From JAPWJZ01 sp966211335 (GTDB lineage: Bacteria; Pseudomonadota; Alphaproteobacteria; Micavibrionales; UBA2020), in the NCBI GenBank assembly GCA_966211335.1, contig CBIHNF010000001.1:1612001-1676000 (forward strand): a stretch of 64,000 nt of DNA, in the 5' to 3' direction. The position numbers and the translations under genes were made by a program. The notes beneath the pieces were generated by a model, which made no database searches, was not told the DNA's origin, and worked only from the letters and a program-made list of their open reading frames with translations. Below, piece after piece: positions 33,384 to 40,755 of the stretch (the stretch's first letter is position 1; the number at the start of each line of letters is the position of its first letter).

Positions 33384-35525
33384 TTAGGAAGCTTCGCGCT
33401 GGCCTTCGGCCGGCTGGATGTCCATACCGGTTTTCTGGTCAATCGCTTTCATGGAGAGCTTGATCTTGCCTTTTTCCATGCCGATGCATTTCACTTTCAC
33501 CTTGTCGCCCTCTTTGAGGACTTCGCCAACCGTTTTCACGCGGCGCGACGAGATTTCGGAGATGTGCACGAGGCCGTCGGTTTTCGGCATGATGTTCACG
33601 AAAGCGCCGAATTCGACGATTTTTACGACAGTGCCGTCATAGACGCGGCCGACTTCAGCTTCGGCGGTGATGCCCTTGATCCAGTCAACGGCTTTCTGGA
33701 TGGCTTCTGAACCAACCGCCGCAACTTTGATGGTGCCATCGTCTTCGATGTCGATCTTGGTGCCGGTTTTTTCGGTGATCTCGCGGATGACCGAACCGCC
33801 GGAGCCGATGACTTCGCGGATTTTCTCTTTCGGGATCTTGATGGTCACGATCTGCGGTGCGTTCTCGTTCAGGGCATCACGTGCGCCGGTGAGGGCTTTC
33901 GCCATCTCGCCGAGGATGTGAATGCGGCCTTCCTGAGCCTGCTGCAGTGCGATCTTCATGATCTCTTCGGTGATGGAGGTGATTTTAATGTCCATCTGCA
34001 GCGCGGTGATGCCTTTCGACGTACCGGCCACTTTGAAGTCCATATCGCCGAGGTGATCTTCGTCGCCGAGGATGTCGGAGAGGACGGCGAATTTGCTGCC
34101 TTCCTTGATCAGGCCCATCGCGATGCCGGCGACGGGGGATTTCAGCGGAACGCCCGCGTCCATGAGGGCGAGGGAGGTGCCGCAGACGGTCGCCATGGAG
34201 GACGAGCCGTTGGATTCAGTGATTTCCGACACGACGCGGATCGTGTACGGGAATTTTTCTTTTTCCGGCAGCTGCGGGTGCAGTGCGCGCCAGGCAAGTT
34301 TGCCGTGGCCGATTTCACGACGGCCAGCGCCGCCCATGCGGCCGGCTTCACCGACCGAGTACGGGGGGAAGTTGTAGTGCAGCATGAAGGTTTCATGCGT
34401 CTCGCCGGCAAGGCCGTCGATCAGCTGTTCGTCATCGCCGGTGCCGAGGGTGGTGACAACCATCGCTTGCGTTTCGCCGCGGGTGAAGAGGGCGGAGCCA
34501 TGCACGCGGGGCAGCACGCCGACCTGCGACAGGATGGGGCGGATGGTCTTGGTGTCGCGCTCATCGATGCGCTTGCCGGTATCGAGGATGGCGGTGCGGA
34601 CGATATCCGCCTCGACTTCCTTGCAGAGGCTTTCAACCAGCGCCTTGGTGATGGCGGGGTGGTTGCCTTCGCGCGTGGTGATGGTCGAAACGGCTTTCTG
34701 CTTCGCTTCTTTCAGCTTGGAAACGCGGTCCTGTTTCACGCGCGTGGCGTAAGCGGCTTTGAAGTCGCCTTCGGTCAGGCTGTGGATTTCCTTGCGGAGG
34801 GCGTCTTTGTCGAATTCCGGTTTCGGCAGGTCCCAGGCATCTTTCGCGCATTTCTCAGCGAGGGAGATGATGAGGTCGATGACCGGCTGGAAACCCTGCC
34901 AGCCGAACATGACGGCTTTCAGCATTTGCTCTTCGGACAGTTCCGACGCTTCCGATTCAACCATCAGCACGCCTTCGCGGGTGCCGGCAACGACGAGGTC
35001 GAGGGTCGAGTTTTTCATTTCATCGATGGTCGGGTTCAGCACGAACTCGCCGTTGATGAAGCCGACGCGCGATGCGCCGACCGGGCCCATGAAGGGGATG
35101 CCGGAAATCGTGAGCGCGGCGGAGGAGCCGATAAGGGCCGCAACGTCCGATTCATTCTGCAGGTCATACGACAGAACTGTTGCAATGACCTGAACTTCGT
35201 TCAGGAACTGCTTCGGGAACAGCGGGCGGATGGGGCGGTCGATGAGGCGGGAGATAAGGGTGTCGCGCTCCGTCGGGCGGCCTTCGCGCTTGAAGAAACC
35301 GCCGGGGATTTTGCCCGACGCGAAATATTTTTCCTGGTAGTGGACGGAAAGCGGGAAGAAGTCCTGGCCTTCCTTGGCGGATTTGGCGGCAACAGCGGTG
35401 CAGAGGATGGTCGTTTCGCCGTAGGTTACCATGACGGCGCCGTCAGCCTGGCGGGCCACGCGGCCGGTCTCGAGGGACAGCTTCTTGCCGGCCCAGGTCA
35501 TTTCTTTTTTCGCGATATCAAACAT
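33384..35525 (-). CDS. pnp: Polyribonucleotide nucleotidyltransferase (PNPase)
   Basis: PNPase degrades RNA 3' to 5' by phosphorolysis as part of the degradosome. From the ATG at 35525 it has 713 residues: two RNase PH domains (MFDIAKKEM start; IPGGFFKREGRPTERD; FPYTIRVVSEITESNGSSSMA), the linking helical domain, a KH domain (IPKEKIREVIGSGGSVI, about residue 565) and an S1 domain (GRVYDGTVVKIVEFGAFVN, about 625-690). The start is chosen by family alignment at MFDI; in-frame ATG 35549 and GTG 35555 with a G-rich upstream stretch are alternatives. An imperfect GC-rich stem spans these starts, reminiscent of autoregulated pnp leaders. rpsO, the usual partner, is 14 kb away. Confidence 0.97.
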   Translation of the reverse strand: MFDIAKKEMTWAGKKLSLETGRVARQADGAVMVTYGETTILCTAVAAKSAKEGQDFFPLSVHYQEKYFASGKIPGGFFKREGRPTERDTLISRLIDRPIRPLFPKQFLNEVQVIATVLSYDLQNESDVAALIGSSAALTISGIPFMGPVGASRVGFINGEFVLNPTIDEMKNSTLDLVVAGTREGVLMVESEASELSEEQMLKAVMFGWQGFQPVIDLIISLAEKCAKDAWDLPKPEFDKDALRKEIHSLTEGDFKAAYATRVKQDRVSKLKEAKQKAVSTITTREGNHPAITKALVESLCKEVEADIVRTAILDTGKRIDERDTKTIRPILSQVGVLPRVHGSALFTRGETQAMVVTTLGTGDDEQLIDGLAGETHETFMLHYNFPPYSVGEAGRMGGAGRREIGHGKLAWRALHPQLPEKEKFPYTIRVVSEITESNGSSSMATVCGTSLALMDAGVPLKSPVAGIAMGLIKEGSKFAVLSDILGDEDHLGDMDFKVAGTSKGITALQMDIKITSITEEIMKIALQQAQEGRIHILGEMAKALTGARDALNENAPQIVTIKIPKEKIREVIGSGGSVIREITEKTGTKIDIEDDGTIKVAAVGSEAIQKAVDWIKGITAEAEVGRVYDGTVVKIVEFGAFVNIMPKTDGLVHISEISSRRVKTVGEVLKEGDKVKVKCIGMEKGKIKLSMKAIDQKTGMDIQPAEGQREAS

Positions 35526-35691
35526 AGAGGTCTTTTCCTTTACAGACATTTTCACCCCCGGCGTTTTGTCTTGGTGAACCGCCCGGGGCTTTTACTTGCT
35601 TTTCACCTTATTTACGCTGAAATAAATGCCAGTTTAGCCTTTAAAAGTCAAAGACAAATGGCCAGATTATGGCAATTATTAGGCTTTATGG

Positions 35692-35721
35692 TTGAATGTG
35701 GGCGGGATTATCTTCTACCAT
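35692..35721 (+). promoter_or_regulatory. Candidate promoter of gpmA
   Basis: TTGAAT (35692-35697), 18-bp spacer and TACCAT (35716-35721) lie 32 bp upstream of the gpmA ATG. Confidence 0.45.
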
Positions 35722-35753
35722 AACGCGGAACAGCCGTAAAAAAGGGAAAACCG

Positions 35754-36365
35754 ATGAATTACCTCGTATTGCTTCGTCATGGCGAAAGTCAGTGGAACAA
35801 GGAAAACAAGTTCACGGGGTTTAAGGATATCGACCTCTCGGAGAACGGCATTCTGGAAGCGAAAGCCGCCGGCACCGCGCTCAAGAACATCAAGTTCGAC
35901 ACCGTTTTCACCTCCACCCTCAAGCGCGCCTATAACACCGCGAGCCTTGCGCTGACCGAAGCCGGGCAGGGGACGGAGATGACCCGCCACGATGATTTGC
36001 GCGAGCGCGATTACGGCGACCTTACCGGCCTCAACAAGGACGAAATGCGCCAGAAGTTCGGCGAGGAACAAGTCCACATCTGGCGCCGCAGCTATGATGT
36101 GCGCCCGCCCGGCGGCGAGAGCCTGAAGGATGTGGTCGCCCGTGTCGAGCCGTATTACCGCGCGAATATTGAGCCGCTGGTGAAGGCCGGCAAGAACGTG
36201 CTTATCGCCGCGCACGGCAACACCCTCCGCGCAATGCTGATCATCCTTGGCGAAAATACGCCCGACAACATCAACAACGCCGAAATTCCGACCGGCGTGC
36301 CGCTGGTGTTTGAATTCGACAAGGGCGAGAAGCAAAAGAATTACTTCCTGAAAAAAGCCGCGTAA
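35754..36365 (+). CDS. gpmA: 2,3-bisphosphoglycerate-dependent phosphoglycerate mutase
   Basis: GpmA interconverts 3- and 2-phosphoglycerate in glycolysis. The 203-residue protein has the phosphohistidine motif LLRHGESQWN (residues 6-15), FTGFKDIDLSENG, the catalytic and substrate-binding block LRERDYGDLTGLNK, RPPGGESLKDV and the second His in IAAHGNTLRAM. This is the short alphaproteobacterial form (E. coli has 250 residues). AAGGGA precedes the ATG. It begins a run with two divergent histidine-phosphatase paralogues. Confidence 0.93.
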   Translation: MNYLVLLRHGESQWNKENKFTGFKDIDLSENGILEAKAAGTALKNIKFDTVFTSTLKRAYNTASLALTEAGQGTEMTRHDDLRERDYGDLTGLNKDEMRQKFGEEQVHIWRRSYDVRPPGGESLKDVVARVEPYYRANIEPLVKAGKNVLIAAHGNTLRAMLIILGENTPDNINNAEIPTGVPLVFEFDKGEKQKNYFLKKAA

Positions 36366-36383
36366 GCGCTGAAAGAGAATTGA

Positions 36384-37088
36384 ATGACCATCACCGGCAC
36401 CCTCGTCCTCATTCGCCACGGCCAGACGGATTATAATGCCGCCCACCGCATGACCGGGCAGCGCGATATTCCGCTCAACAGCACCGGCGAAGCGCAGGCG
36501 GGCGAGGCGGGCAAGGTCGTTTCCATCTTCCAGTTCGATAAAGTCTACAGCTCCAACCTCGGCCGCGCCTTCAACACGGCGTCCCTCGCGCTGGATGCCG
36601 CGGGCGACCAGCCGAAGGTGAGAAAGCCGGACGGCAACTGGGATATCGAGCAGCGCAAGGAAGTCGCCGAACTCGACACCGGCGATTTCACCGGCCGCAT
36701 CCACCGCACCGACCCCGAAATCCTCGCCTTCCGCCGCGCCTTCAACGCACCGCTGCCGAATGGCGAGAGTGACGCCATGGTCGTCGCACGCGTGAAAAAA
36801 TTCTTTGAAGACGAACTGCAGCCGCGCCTTGCGCGCGGGGAGACGGTGCTGGTCGTCTCGCACTCCGGCACCATGCAGGCCTTCAACGTCGCGCTCGGCA
36901 TCACCGAAGCGCCCGAAGGCGACGCCGCGCCCAAGCGCATGCGCATCCCCAACGCGACGCCGACGGTTGTGGAATATGTGGACGGAAAAATGTCCCGCCA
37001 CTACCAGATCGAAAACAAAAAAGAACTCGAAGCCGCCGCCAACCAGAACAAACCGCCGAAACAGCCGAAGGTTGGTAACGGGAAGTAA
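36384..37088 (+). CDS. Histidine phosphatase superfamily protein, gpmA paralogue 2
   Basis: The 234-residue protein keeps the superfamily core: VLIRHGQTDYNAAHRMTGQRDIPLN, YSSNLGRAFNTASLAL, LPNGESDAMV and VVSHSGTMQAF with the second His. The region that in GpmA reads ERDYGDLTG is AELDTGDFTGR here: the acid-base Glu remains, but the following Arg and Tyr are Leu and Thr, so mutase substrate binding is probably altered. A 15-residue insertion (KPDGNWDIEQRKEVAELD) is shared with the paralogue at 38146. The C-terminus is Lys/Asn/Pro-rich. It starts 18 bases after gpmA and overlaps the next gene. Confidence 0.85.
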   Translation: MTITGTLVLIRHGQTDYNAAHRMTGQRDIPLNSTGEAQAGEAGKVVSIFQFDKVYSSNLGRAFNTASLALDAAGDQPKVRKPDGNWDIEQRKEVAELDTGDFTGRIHRTDPEILAFRRAFNAPLPNGESDAMVVARVKKFFEDELQPRLARGETVLVVSHSGTMQAFNVALGITEAPEGDAAPKRMRIPNATPTVVEYVDGKMSRHYQIENKKELEAAANQNKPPKQPKVGNGK

Positions 37089-37396
37089 TGATGCCTAAGC
37101 GCCCTTCAGCACAGCAGTTGAAGGTGGTTATCGCGTTTTTAGCCGAACTAAAAAGACCCTTTATCCTCGGCGCCTCAATCGGACTTTGTCTGGCGTCCCT
37201 TAGTCTTGCCGGTGTTTGGAGCTGCCGCATTTATCTCGTGCAGGACGCGTGCGTGCATCCTGATGTTGTCGCGTTCACAAACGCTGACCACAAGTTGAGT
37301 CTGTCTGAAATTGAGGTCCAAAACAACGCCATCAACCAATGGGGCAGGAATGGTTTTGGTGTCACGCCTAATCAGTGCCGCCCGTTTAAAAAGTAA
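37088..37396 (+). CDS. Small membrane protein, hypothetical
   Basis: The 102-residue protein has one membrane helix (about residues 24-44, PFILGASIGLCLASLSLAGVW) after a basic N-terminus, then a periplasmic tail with three Cys (one in WSCR, one in DACVHP, one in NQCRPF) that could form disulfides. It is not recognised. The start overlaps the stop of paralogue 2 by one base, and a second ATG follows at once. Last gene before the repeat element. Confidence 0.6.
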   Translation: MMPKRPSAQQLKVVIAFLAELKRPFILGASIGLCLASLSLAGVWSCRIYLVQDACVHPDVVAFTNADHKLSLSEIEVQNNAINQWGRNGFGVTPNQCRPFKK

Positions 37397-37408
37397 TCAC
37401 CCACATTT

Positions 37409-37499
37409 CGTCATCCCAGCGAAAGCTGGGATCTAGAGTTCCACAGGCAGGAGATTGCTTTTCAAATGGCCCTGGATCCCAGCTTTCGCTGGGATGACG
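37409..37499. repeat. MITE/REP-like palindromic element
   Basis: CGTCATCCCAGCGAAAGCTG... (37409-37433) returns as its reverse complement at 37475-37499, giving 25-bp terminal inverted repeats around a 41-bp centre. Each arm is itself a hairpin (ATCCCAGC-GAAA-GCTGGGAT). It has no coding capacity. Similar 'CGTCATCCC...GGGATGACG' palindromes are dispersed repeats in many proteobacterial genomes; only one copy is seen in this window. Confidence 0.75.
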
Positions 37500-37520
37500 G
37501 TTAGGGGTTATGCTTGGGGA

Positions 37521-38018
37521 TTACGGATGCGATGGTGCCGGCTGTTGCTTCGGCGTTTTAACCGGTTCCGGTTTTTTCTCGACCGCGGTTTCCAGCCATT
37601 TATCCAGCACGGGCTGGTTTTTCTTCAGGTAGGTGAAGATATGGTTGCCGGGGAATTTGTTGTCGGCGATATATTCCTGCAATTGGGCAACGTTGATGCC
37701 CTTTTTATAACCGCCGAAATCGCGCATGGTTTGGACTTCGCGGTTGATGAGGAGGTTCAGGGCGTCCTGTTTCGACAGGTGGCTTGAAATGGACTGGCGC
37801 TTCCATTTGAAGGTGCCCATCTTCATCAGCCGGTCGATGTCGTAGCTGCCGAATTTATTGCGATGCATTTCAAAGCGGACGGGGTGGTTGTACGTCGTCC
37901 AGCGATAGTCGTTATAATCCCAGGGCCGCTCGCCGTAGCTGACATGGTTGACCTGCCCGGTCGGCGTCGTGGTGGTGGTGACGGGGCGGTTGGCGTTGAA
38001 GCGTTCGAAAAGGCGCAT
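37521..38018 (-). CDS. Hypothetical protein with polar, Tyr/Trp-rich N-terminus
   Basis: The 165-residue protein is not recognised. Residues 1-55 are rich in Thr, Asn, Tyr and Trp (RPVTTTTTPTG, YGERPWDYNDYRWTTYNHP). Residues 55-140 look like a small helical fold (SYDIDRLMKMGTFKWKRQSI, LLINREVQTMRDFGGYKKG), and the end is Lys/Pro-rich. No signal peptide or membrane helix. It has its own strong promoter and runs convergent to the small membrane gene, with the palindromic element between them. Confidence 0.65.
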   Translation of the reverse strand: MRLFERFNANRPVTTTTTPTGQVNHVSYGERPWDYNDYRWTTYNHPVRFEMHRNKFGSYDIDRLMKMGTFKWKRQSISSHLSKQDALNLLINREVQTMRDFGGYKKGINVAQLQEYIADNKFPGNHIFTYLKKNQPVLDKWLETAVEKKPEPVKTPKQQPAPSHP

Positions 38019-38060
38019 GGCGATACCTGTACGGCAAGATCATTGAATGTGAAAGATGCG

Positions 38061-38111
38061 GTAATATGCCAAATGTTCCGGCATTGTCAATGCGGCAAAT
38101 TGCTTTATTCT
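38061..38111. promoter_or_regulatory. Divergent promoters sharing one -35 region
   Basis: Minus strand: TTGACA (38085-38090), 18-bp spacer, TATTAC (38061-38066), driving the 37521-38018 gene. Plus strand: TTGTCA (38084-38089), 16-bp spacer, TATTCT (38106-38111), driving the third histidine-phosphatase gene. The two -35 boxes occupy the same seven bases within the palindrome CATTG-T-CAATG, so only one polymerase can bind at a time. Confidence 0.6.
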
Positions 38112-38145
38112 AAATATAACCAAATCATTGAAAAGGCCGCCATTC

Positions 38146-38814
38146 ATGCCCACAAAAGGAACGCTCGTCCTCTTCCGTCACGGGCAGACGCCCTATAACA
38201 TCCAGCACTTCATGACCGGGCTGCACGACGTGCCGCTGACGGCGAAGGGGGAGGAGCAGGCAAGGGACGCCGGCGCACTGCTGACGCCCTATCATTTCGA
38301 CAAGGTTTATTCCTCCACGCTTGTCCGCGCCTTTAACACGGCGGCGATCGCGCTTGAAGCCTCCGGCAGCAACAACCACCTCAAAAACCCCGACGGCAGC
38401 TGGAACATCGAGCAGCGCAAGGAAATTGTGGAAGCGGACTCAGGCGATTTCACCGCACGCAACAAGCTGACCGACCCCGAAATCCTCGCCTATCCGCATA
38501 AATACGATATCGCCCTGCCGAACGGCGAGAGCGACAAGCAGATGGTCGATCGCACCCGCAAGTTTTACGAGGAAGAGCTGCTGCCGCGCCTTGCGCGCGG
38601 TGAAACCGTCCTCGTCGTTTCCCACTCCGGCATTATGGCGGCGTTTGAAATTGTCGCGGGCATCAAACCGGAACCGGTGGAAGATATCTGGTCGAACCGC
38701 CACGGCATCCCCAATGCCGCGCCGCTGGTGTATGAATATGAAGACGGCAAGCTGGTGAAGCACGGCCCCGCTGCGCCTGCGGTGCCCGCTGCCCCAAAAC
38801 CGCCGAAGCCTTAA
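38146..38814 (+). CDS. Histidine phosphatase superfamily protein, gpmA paralogue 3
   Basis: The 222-residue protein parallels the product of 36384: VLFRHGQTPYNIQHFMTGLHDVPL, VYSSTLVRAFNTAAIAL, NPDGSWNIEQRKEIVEADSG, LPNGESDKQMV and VVSHSGIMAAF. The GpmA block ERDYGDLTG is EADSGDFTAR here, again losing the Arg and Tyr. An Ala/Pro-rich tail ends it. The ATG at 38146 is used (AAAAGG upstream); the TTG at 38128 is less likely. The closer likeness to paralogue 2 than to GpmA suggests one duplication to a new role, then a second. Confidence 0.83.
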   Translation: MPTKGTLVLFRHGQTPYNIQHFMTGLHDVPLTAKGEEQARDAGALLTPYHFDKVYSSTLVRAFNTAAIALEASGSNNHLKNPDGSWNIEQRKEIVEADSGDFTARNKLTDPEILAYPHKYDIALPNGESDKQMVDRTRKFYEEELLPRLARGETVLVVSHSGIMAAFEIVAGIKPEPVEDIWSNRHGIPNAAPLVYEYEDGKLVKHGPAAPAVPAAPKPPKP

Positions 38815-38830
38815 AAAACCGGAGTTCGCC

Positions 38831-39703
38831 ATGAAATTTTTATCCAGCCTTATGCTGGCGGCCATGCTCTTTATCGCAGCGCCTGCGCTTGCCGATAACG
38901 AGATTGTGAAGCATGTCTTCATCGGCGATCAGGATATCGCGCTGCCGGAGGTGCTGGGCTTCAAGGAAATCCTTGGCACCAACCCCGAGTTTGACAAGCA
39001 GGTGAAGCAGTTCGTGCCGCCGGAAAACCGGCTGCTGGCGGTGTATCTTTCCTTCACCGACATCAAAGCGATGACGGATGATCCGGACGCCGGCTTCAAG
39101 CGCTACATCCTTGTCCAGACGCCGAAAACGGATTTGCCTATCAACAGCCCCAAGGATTTCGACGTTATCAAGTCGGAAATCATCCATGACGCCGGCAGCG
39201 ATTTGTCGTCTGACAAGCAGACGAAGGAACTGCTGAATACCGCTTCTAATTATATGAGCGACTATTACCACAAGTCGGCCAAGCTGCAGGTGGGTGAAAC
39301 GAAAAGCCTCGGCGCCTTCATCAATACCGAAAATTCCATCGCCCTCGCCATGCTTGCCAATATCGGCATGACAACGCCTGATGGCATCGACAAGGAATAT
39401 CCGCTGGCAACCGGCGTGATTGCGCTGACGGTGAAGAACAAAGTCCTCTTCGCGAATGTCTACAGCAACTATACCGGCGCGCAGGATGCGGAATTTGTCC
39501 GCGATTCAGCAAAAGACTTTGTTGATTATACGCTGAAGGCGAATGGCAACGGCAGCATTGCGACGCCGGGCGAGAATTCTGAAGTAGACTTCTTCCTCAA
39601 TCTTGCGCTAAAAGGCACACTTCTCGTGATGGTGATCGTGCTGGTCGGCTTCGCCGGCCCGCGCATCGCCAAATCCTTCCGCAACAAGGACCCCAGCGTA
39701 TGA
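38831..39703 (+). CDS. Secreted protein with C-terminal membrane anchor, hypothetical
   Basis: The 290-residue protein has a signal peptide (MKFLSSLMLAAMLFIAAPALA) and one C-terminal membrane helix (about residues 258-280, LALKGTLLVMVIVLVGFAGP) with a basic cytoplasmic end, so residues 22-255 are periplasmic and anchored. The middle has alternating strands and helices (ENRLLAVYLSFTDIKAM, YILVQTPKTDLPIN, VIALTVKNKVLFANVYSNY). Not recognised. GGAG precedes the ATG, and the stop overlaps the following lipoprotein start (ATGA). Confidence 0.7.
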   Translation: MKFLSSLMLAAMLFIAAPALADNEIVKHVFIGDQDIALPEVLGFKEILGTNPEFDKQVKQFVPPENRLLAVYLSFTDIKAMTDDPDAGFKRYILVQTPKTDLPINSPKDFDVIKSEIIHDAGSDLSSDKQTKELLNTASNYMSDYYHKSAKLQVGETKSLGAFINTENSIALAMLANIGMTTPDGIDKEYPLATGVIALTVKNKVLFANVYSNYTGAQDAEFVRDSAKDFVDYTLKANGNGSIATPGENSEVDFFLNLALKGTLLVMVIVLVGFAGPRIAKSFRNKDPSV

Positions 39704-40113
39704 TGAAACTTACCGCCGCTTTCCTCGGTCTGCTGCTGCTTTCTGCCTGCGCTGAAAAAGCGCCGGTGGCACAGTACGTGCCGAACGGCCCTTACCAGAC
39801 CATCAACGTCAATACGCCGGGCGTGACGGGTGCCAACTGCGTGGTGCAGGCGGGACGTGACAGCTATAGCGTTGTGGCACCGGGTTCGCTCACCGTGCGC
39901 CGCGCGCCGGACCAAATGAATGTCGCCTGCTTCAAGGGCGAACATATGCGCGGCCAGCAATCCGTCACGCCGATGTTTTCGTCGCGCGAAGTGCAGGATG
40001 CTGAAATGGACAAAGAAGCCTTTTGCAAAAGCTGCACCTACCCAAGCACCGTGACGGTCGCGATGGCGCTGAACAGCGGCTCCATGCAGGTGACGGTGCG
40101 GCAGTTTCACTAA
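39700..40113 (+). CDS. Predicted lipoprotein, hypothetical
   Basis: The 137-residue precursor ends its signal peptide in LLLLSACAEK, a lipobox (LSAC) with the lipidated Cys at residue 17. The mature part is about 120 residues with three further Cys (in GANCVVQ, NVACFKG, CKSC) and mainly beta-like strands. Not recognised. It is translationally coupled to the preceding anchored protein, so the two probably act together at the envelope. Confidence 0.7.
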   Translation: MMKLTAAFLGLLLLSACAEKAPVAQYVPNGPYQTINVNTPGVTGANCVVQAGRDSYSVVAPGSLTVRRAPDQMNVACFKGEHMRGQQSVTPMFSSREVQDAEMDKEAFCKSCTYPSTVTVAMALNSGSMQVTVRQFH

Positions 40114-40199
40114 AGCTGGGGAAGGTGAGATTTACGTTATTCCCACCAGTCTATTGATTCGTTCTGTAAAAAACAATCTTGTTTCTGATGTGCCGTTTC

Positions 40200-40220
40200 T
40201 TGCAGGATAAACTCCTGCAA
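40200..40220 (+). promoter_or_regulatory. Hairpin just before the ribosome binding site
   Basis: TTGCAGGA (40200-40207) and TCCTGCAA (40213-40220) form a perfect 8-bp stem with loop TAAAC, ending immediately before the Shine-Dalgarno AGAAGGGA of the next gene. There is no U-tract, so a role in translation or mRNA stability is likelier than termination. Confidence 0.45.
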
Positions 40221-40234
40221 AGAAGGGAATCATC

Positions 40235-40666
40235 ATGTCTGACGACGTCGCGCGGATGCTGAAACTTTTGGAAAAGACGGGCTATGATGCCAGCCCCAAG
40301 GAGTTCGAGGAAACGCTGAACCGCTTCAAGGCGCACCCCGAAGCGGTGGATGCGCTGCGGAAGGGCGTTGCCCGGAGAGGCCGCAACGAAGACCGCGGCA
40401 GCTATTGCGAAAACGCCAGCCCCGGCTATAACGACTGGTGGAAGAAAAACCAGCTGCTGGAAAAGCTGGATCTCGAAGACGACCGAGTCTTTTTGAAAAA
40501 CGCCGATCCCGCGACCCTCCGCAGCAAATTCCCTGCCGCGCCCGCCAATAGCAATGACGTTATCGAAGAACTGCGCGAACAGGTCCGGGAGCTGACGCGC
40601 CGTGTGACCAAGCTGGAGACTAACCCGAACCGCTACAAGCTGGCGCCAAATCCGCCCGGTTCTTGA
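40235..40666 (+). CDS. Cytoplasmic hypothetical protein with C-terminal coiled coil
   Basis: The 143-residue protein is not recognised. An N-terminal helical region (MLKLLEKTGYDASPKEFEETL) is followed by a short basic-aromatic stretch (RRGRNEDRGSYCEN, GYNDWWKKNQ) and a coiled coil (about residues 108-128, DVIEELREQVRELTRRVTKLE). No signal peptide. A strong ribosome binding site and a preceding hairpin mark the start. It precedes the histidine kinase by about 90 bp. Confidence 0.65.
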   Translation: MSDDVARMLKLLEKTGYDASPKEFEETLNRFKAHPEAVDALRKGVARRGRNEDRGSYCENASPGYNDWWKKNQLLEKLDLEDDRVFLKNADPATLRSKFPAAPANSNDVIEELREQVRELTRRVTKLETNPNRYKLAPNPPGS

Positions 40667-40755
40667 ACGGATTGATATTTAAAAACCGGCGCAAACGGCA
40701 TACACTCGTACGGTCGTAACTTTGAAAGTGCCGCGTTTTGGAACATAATCACCTA

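Noticed and set aside
37409..37499. CRISPR-like or insertion-sequence reading of the palindromic element
   Set aside because: It is a single inverted pair, not a set of spaced direct repeats, and there is no transposase or target duplication.
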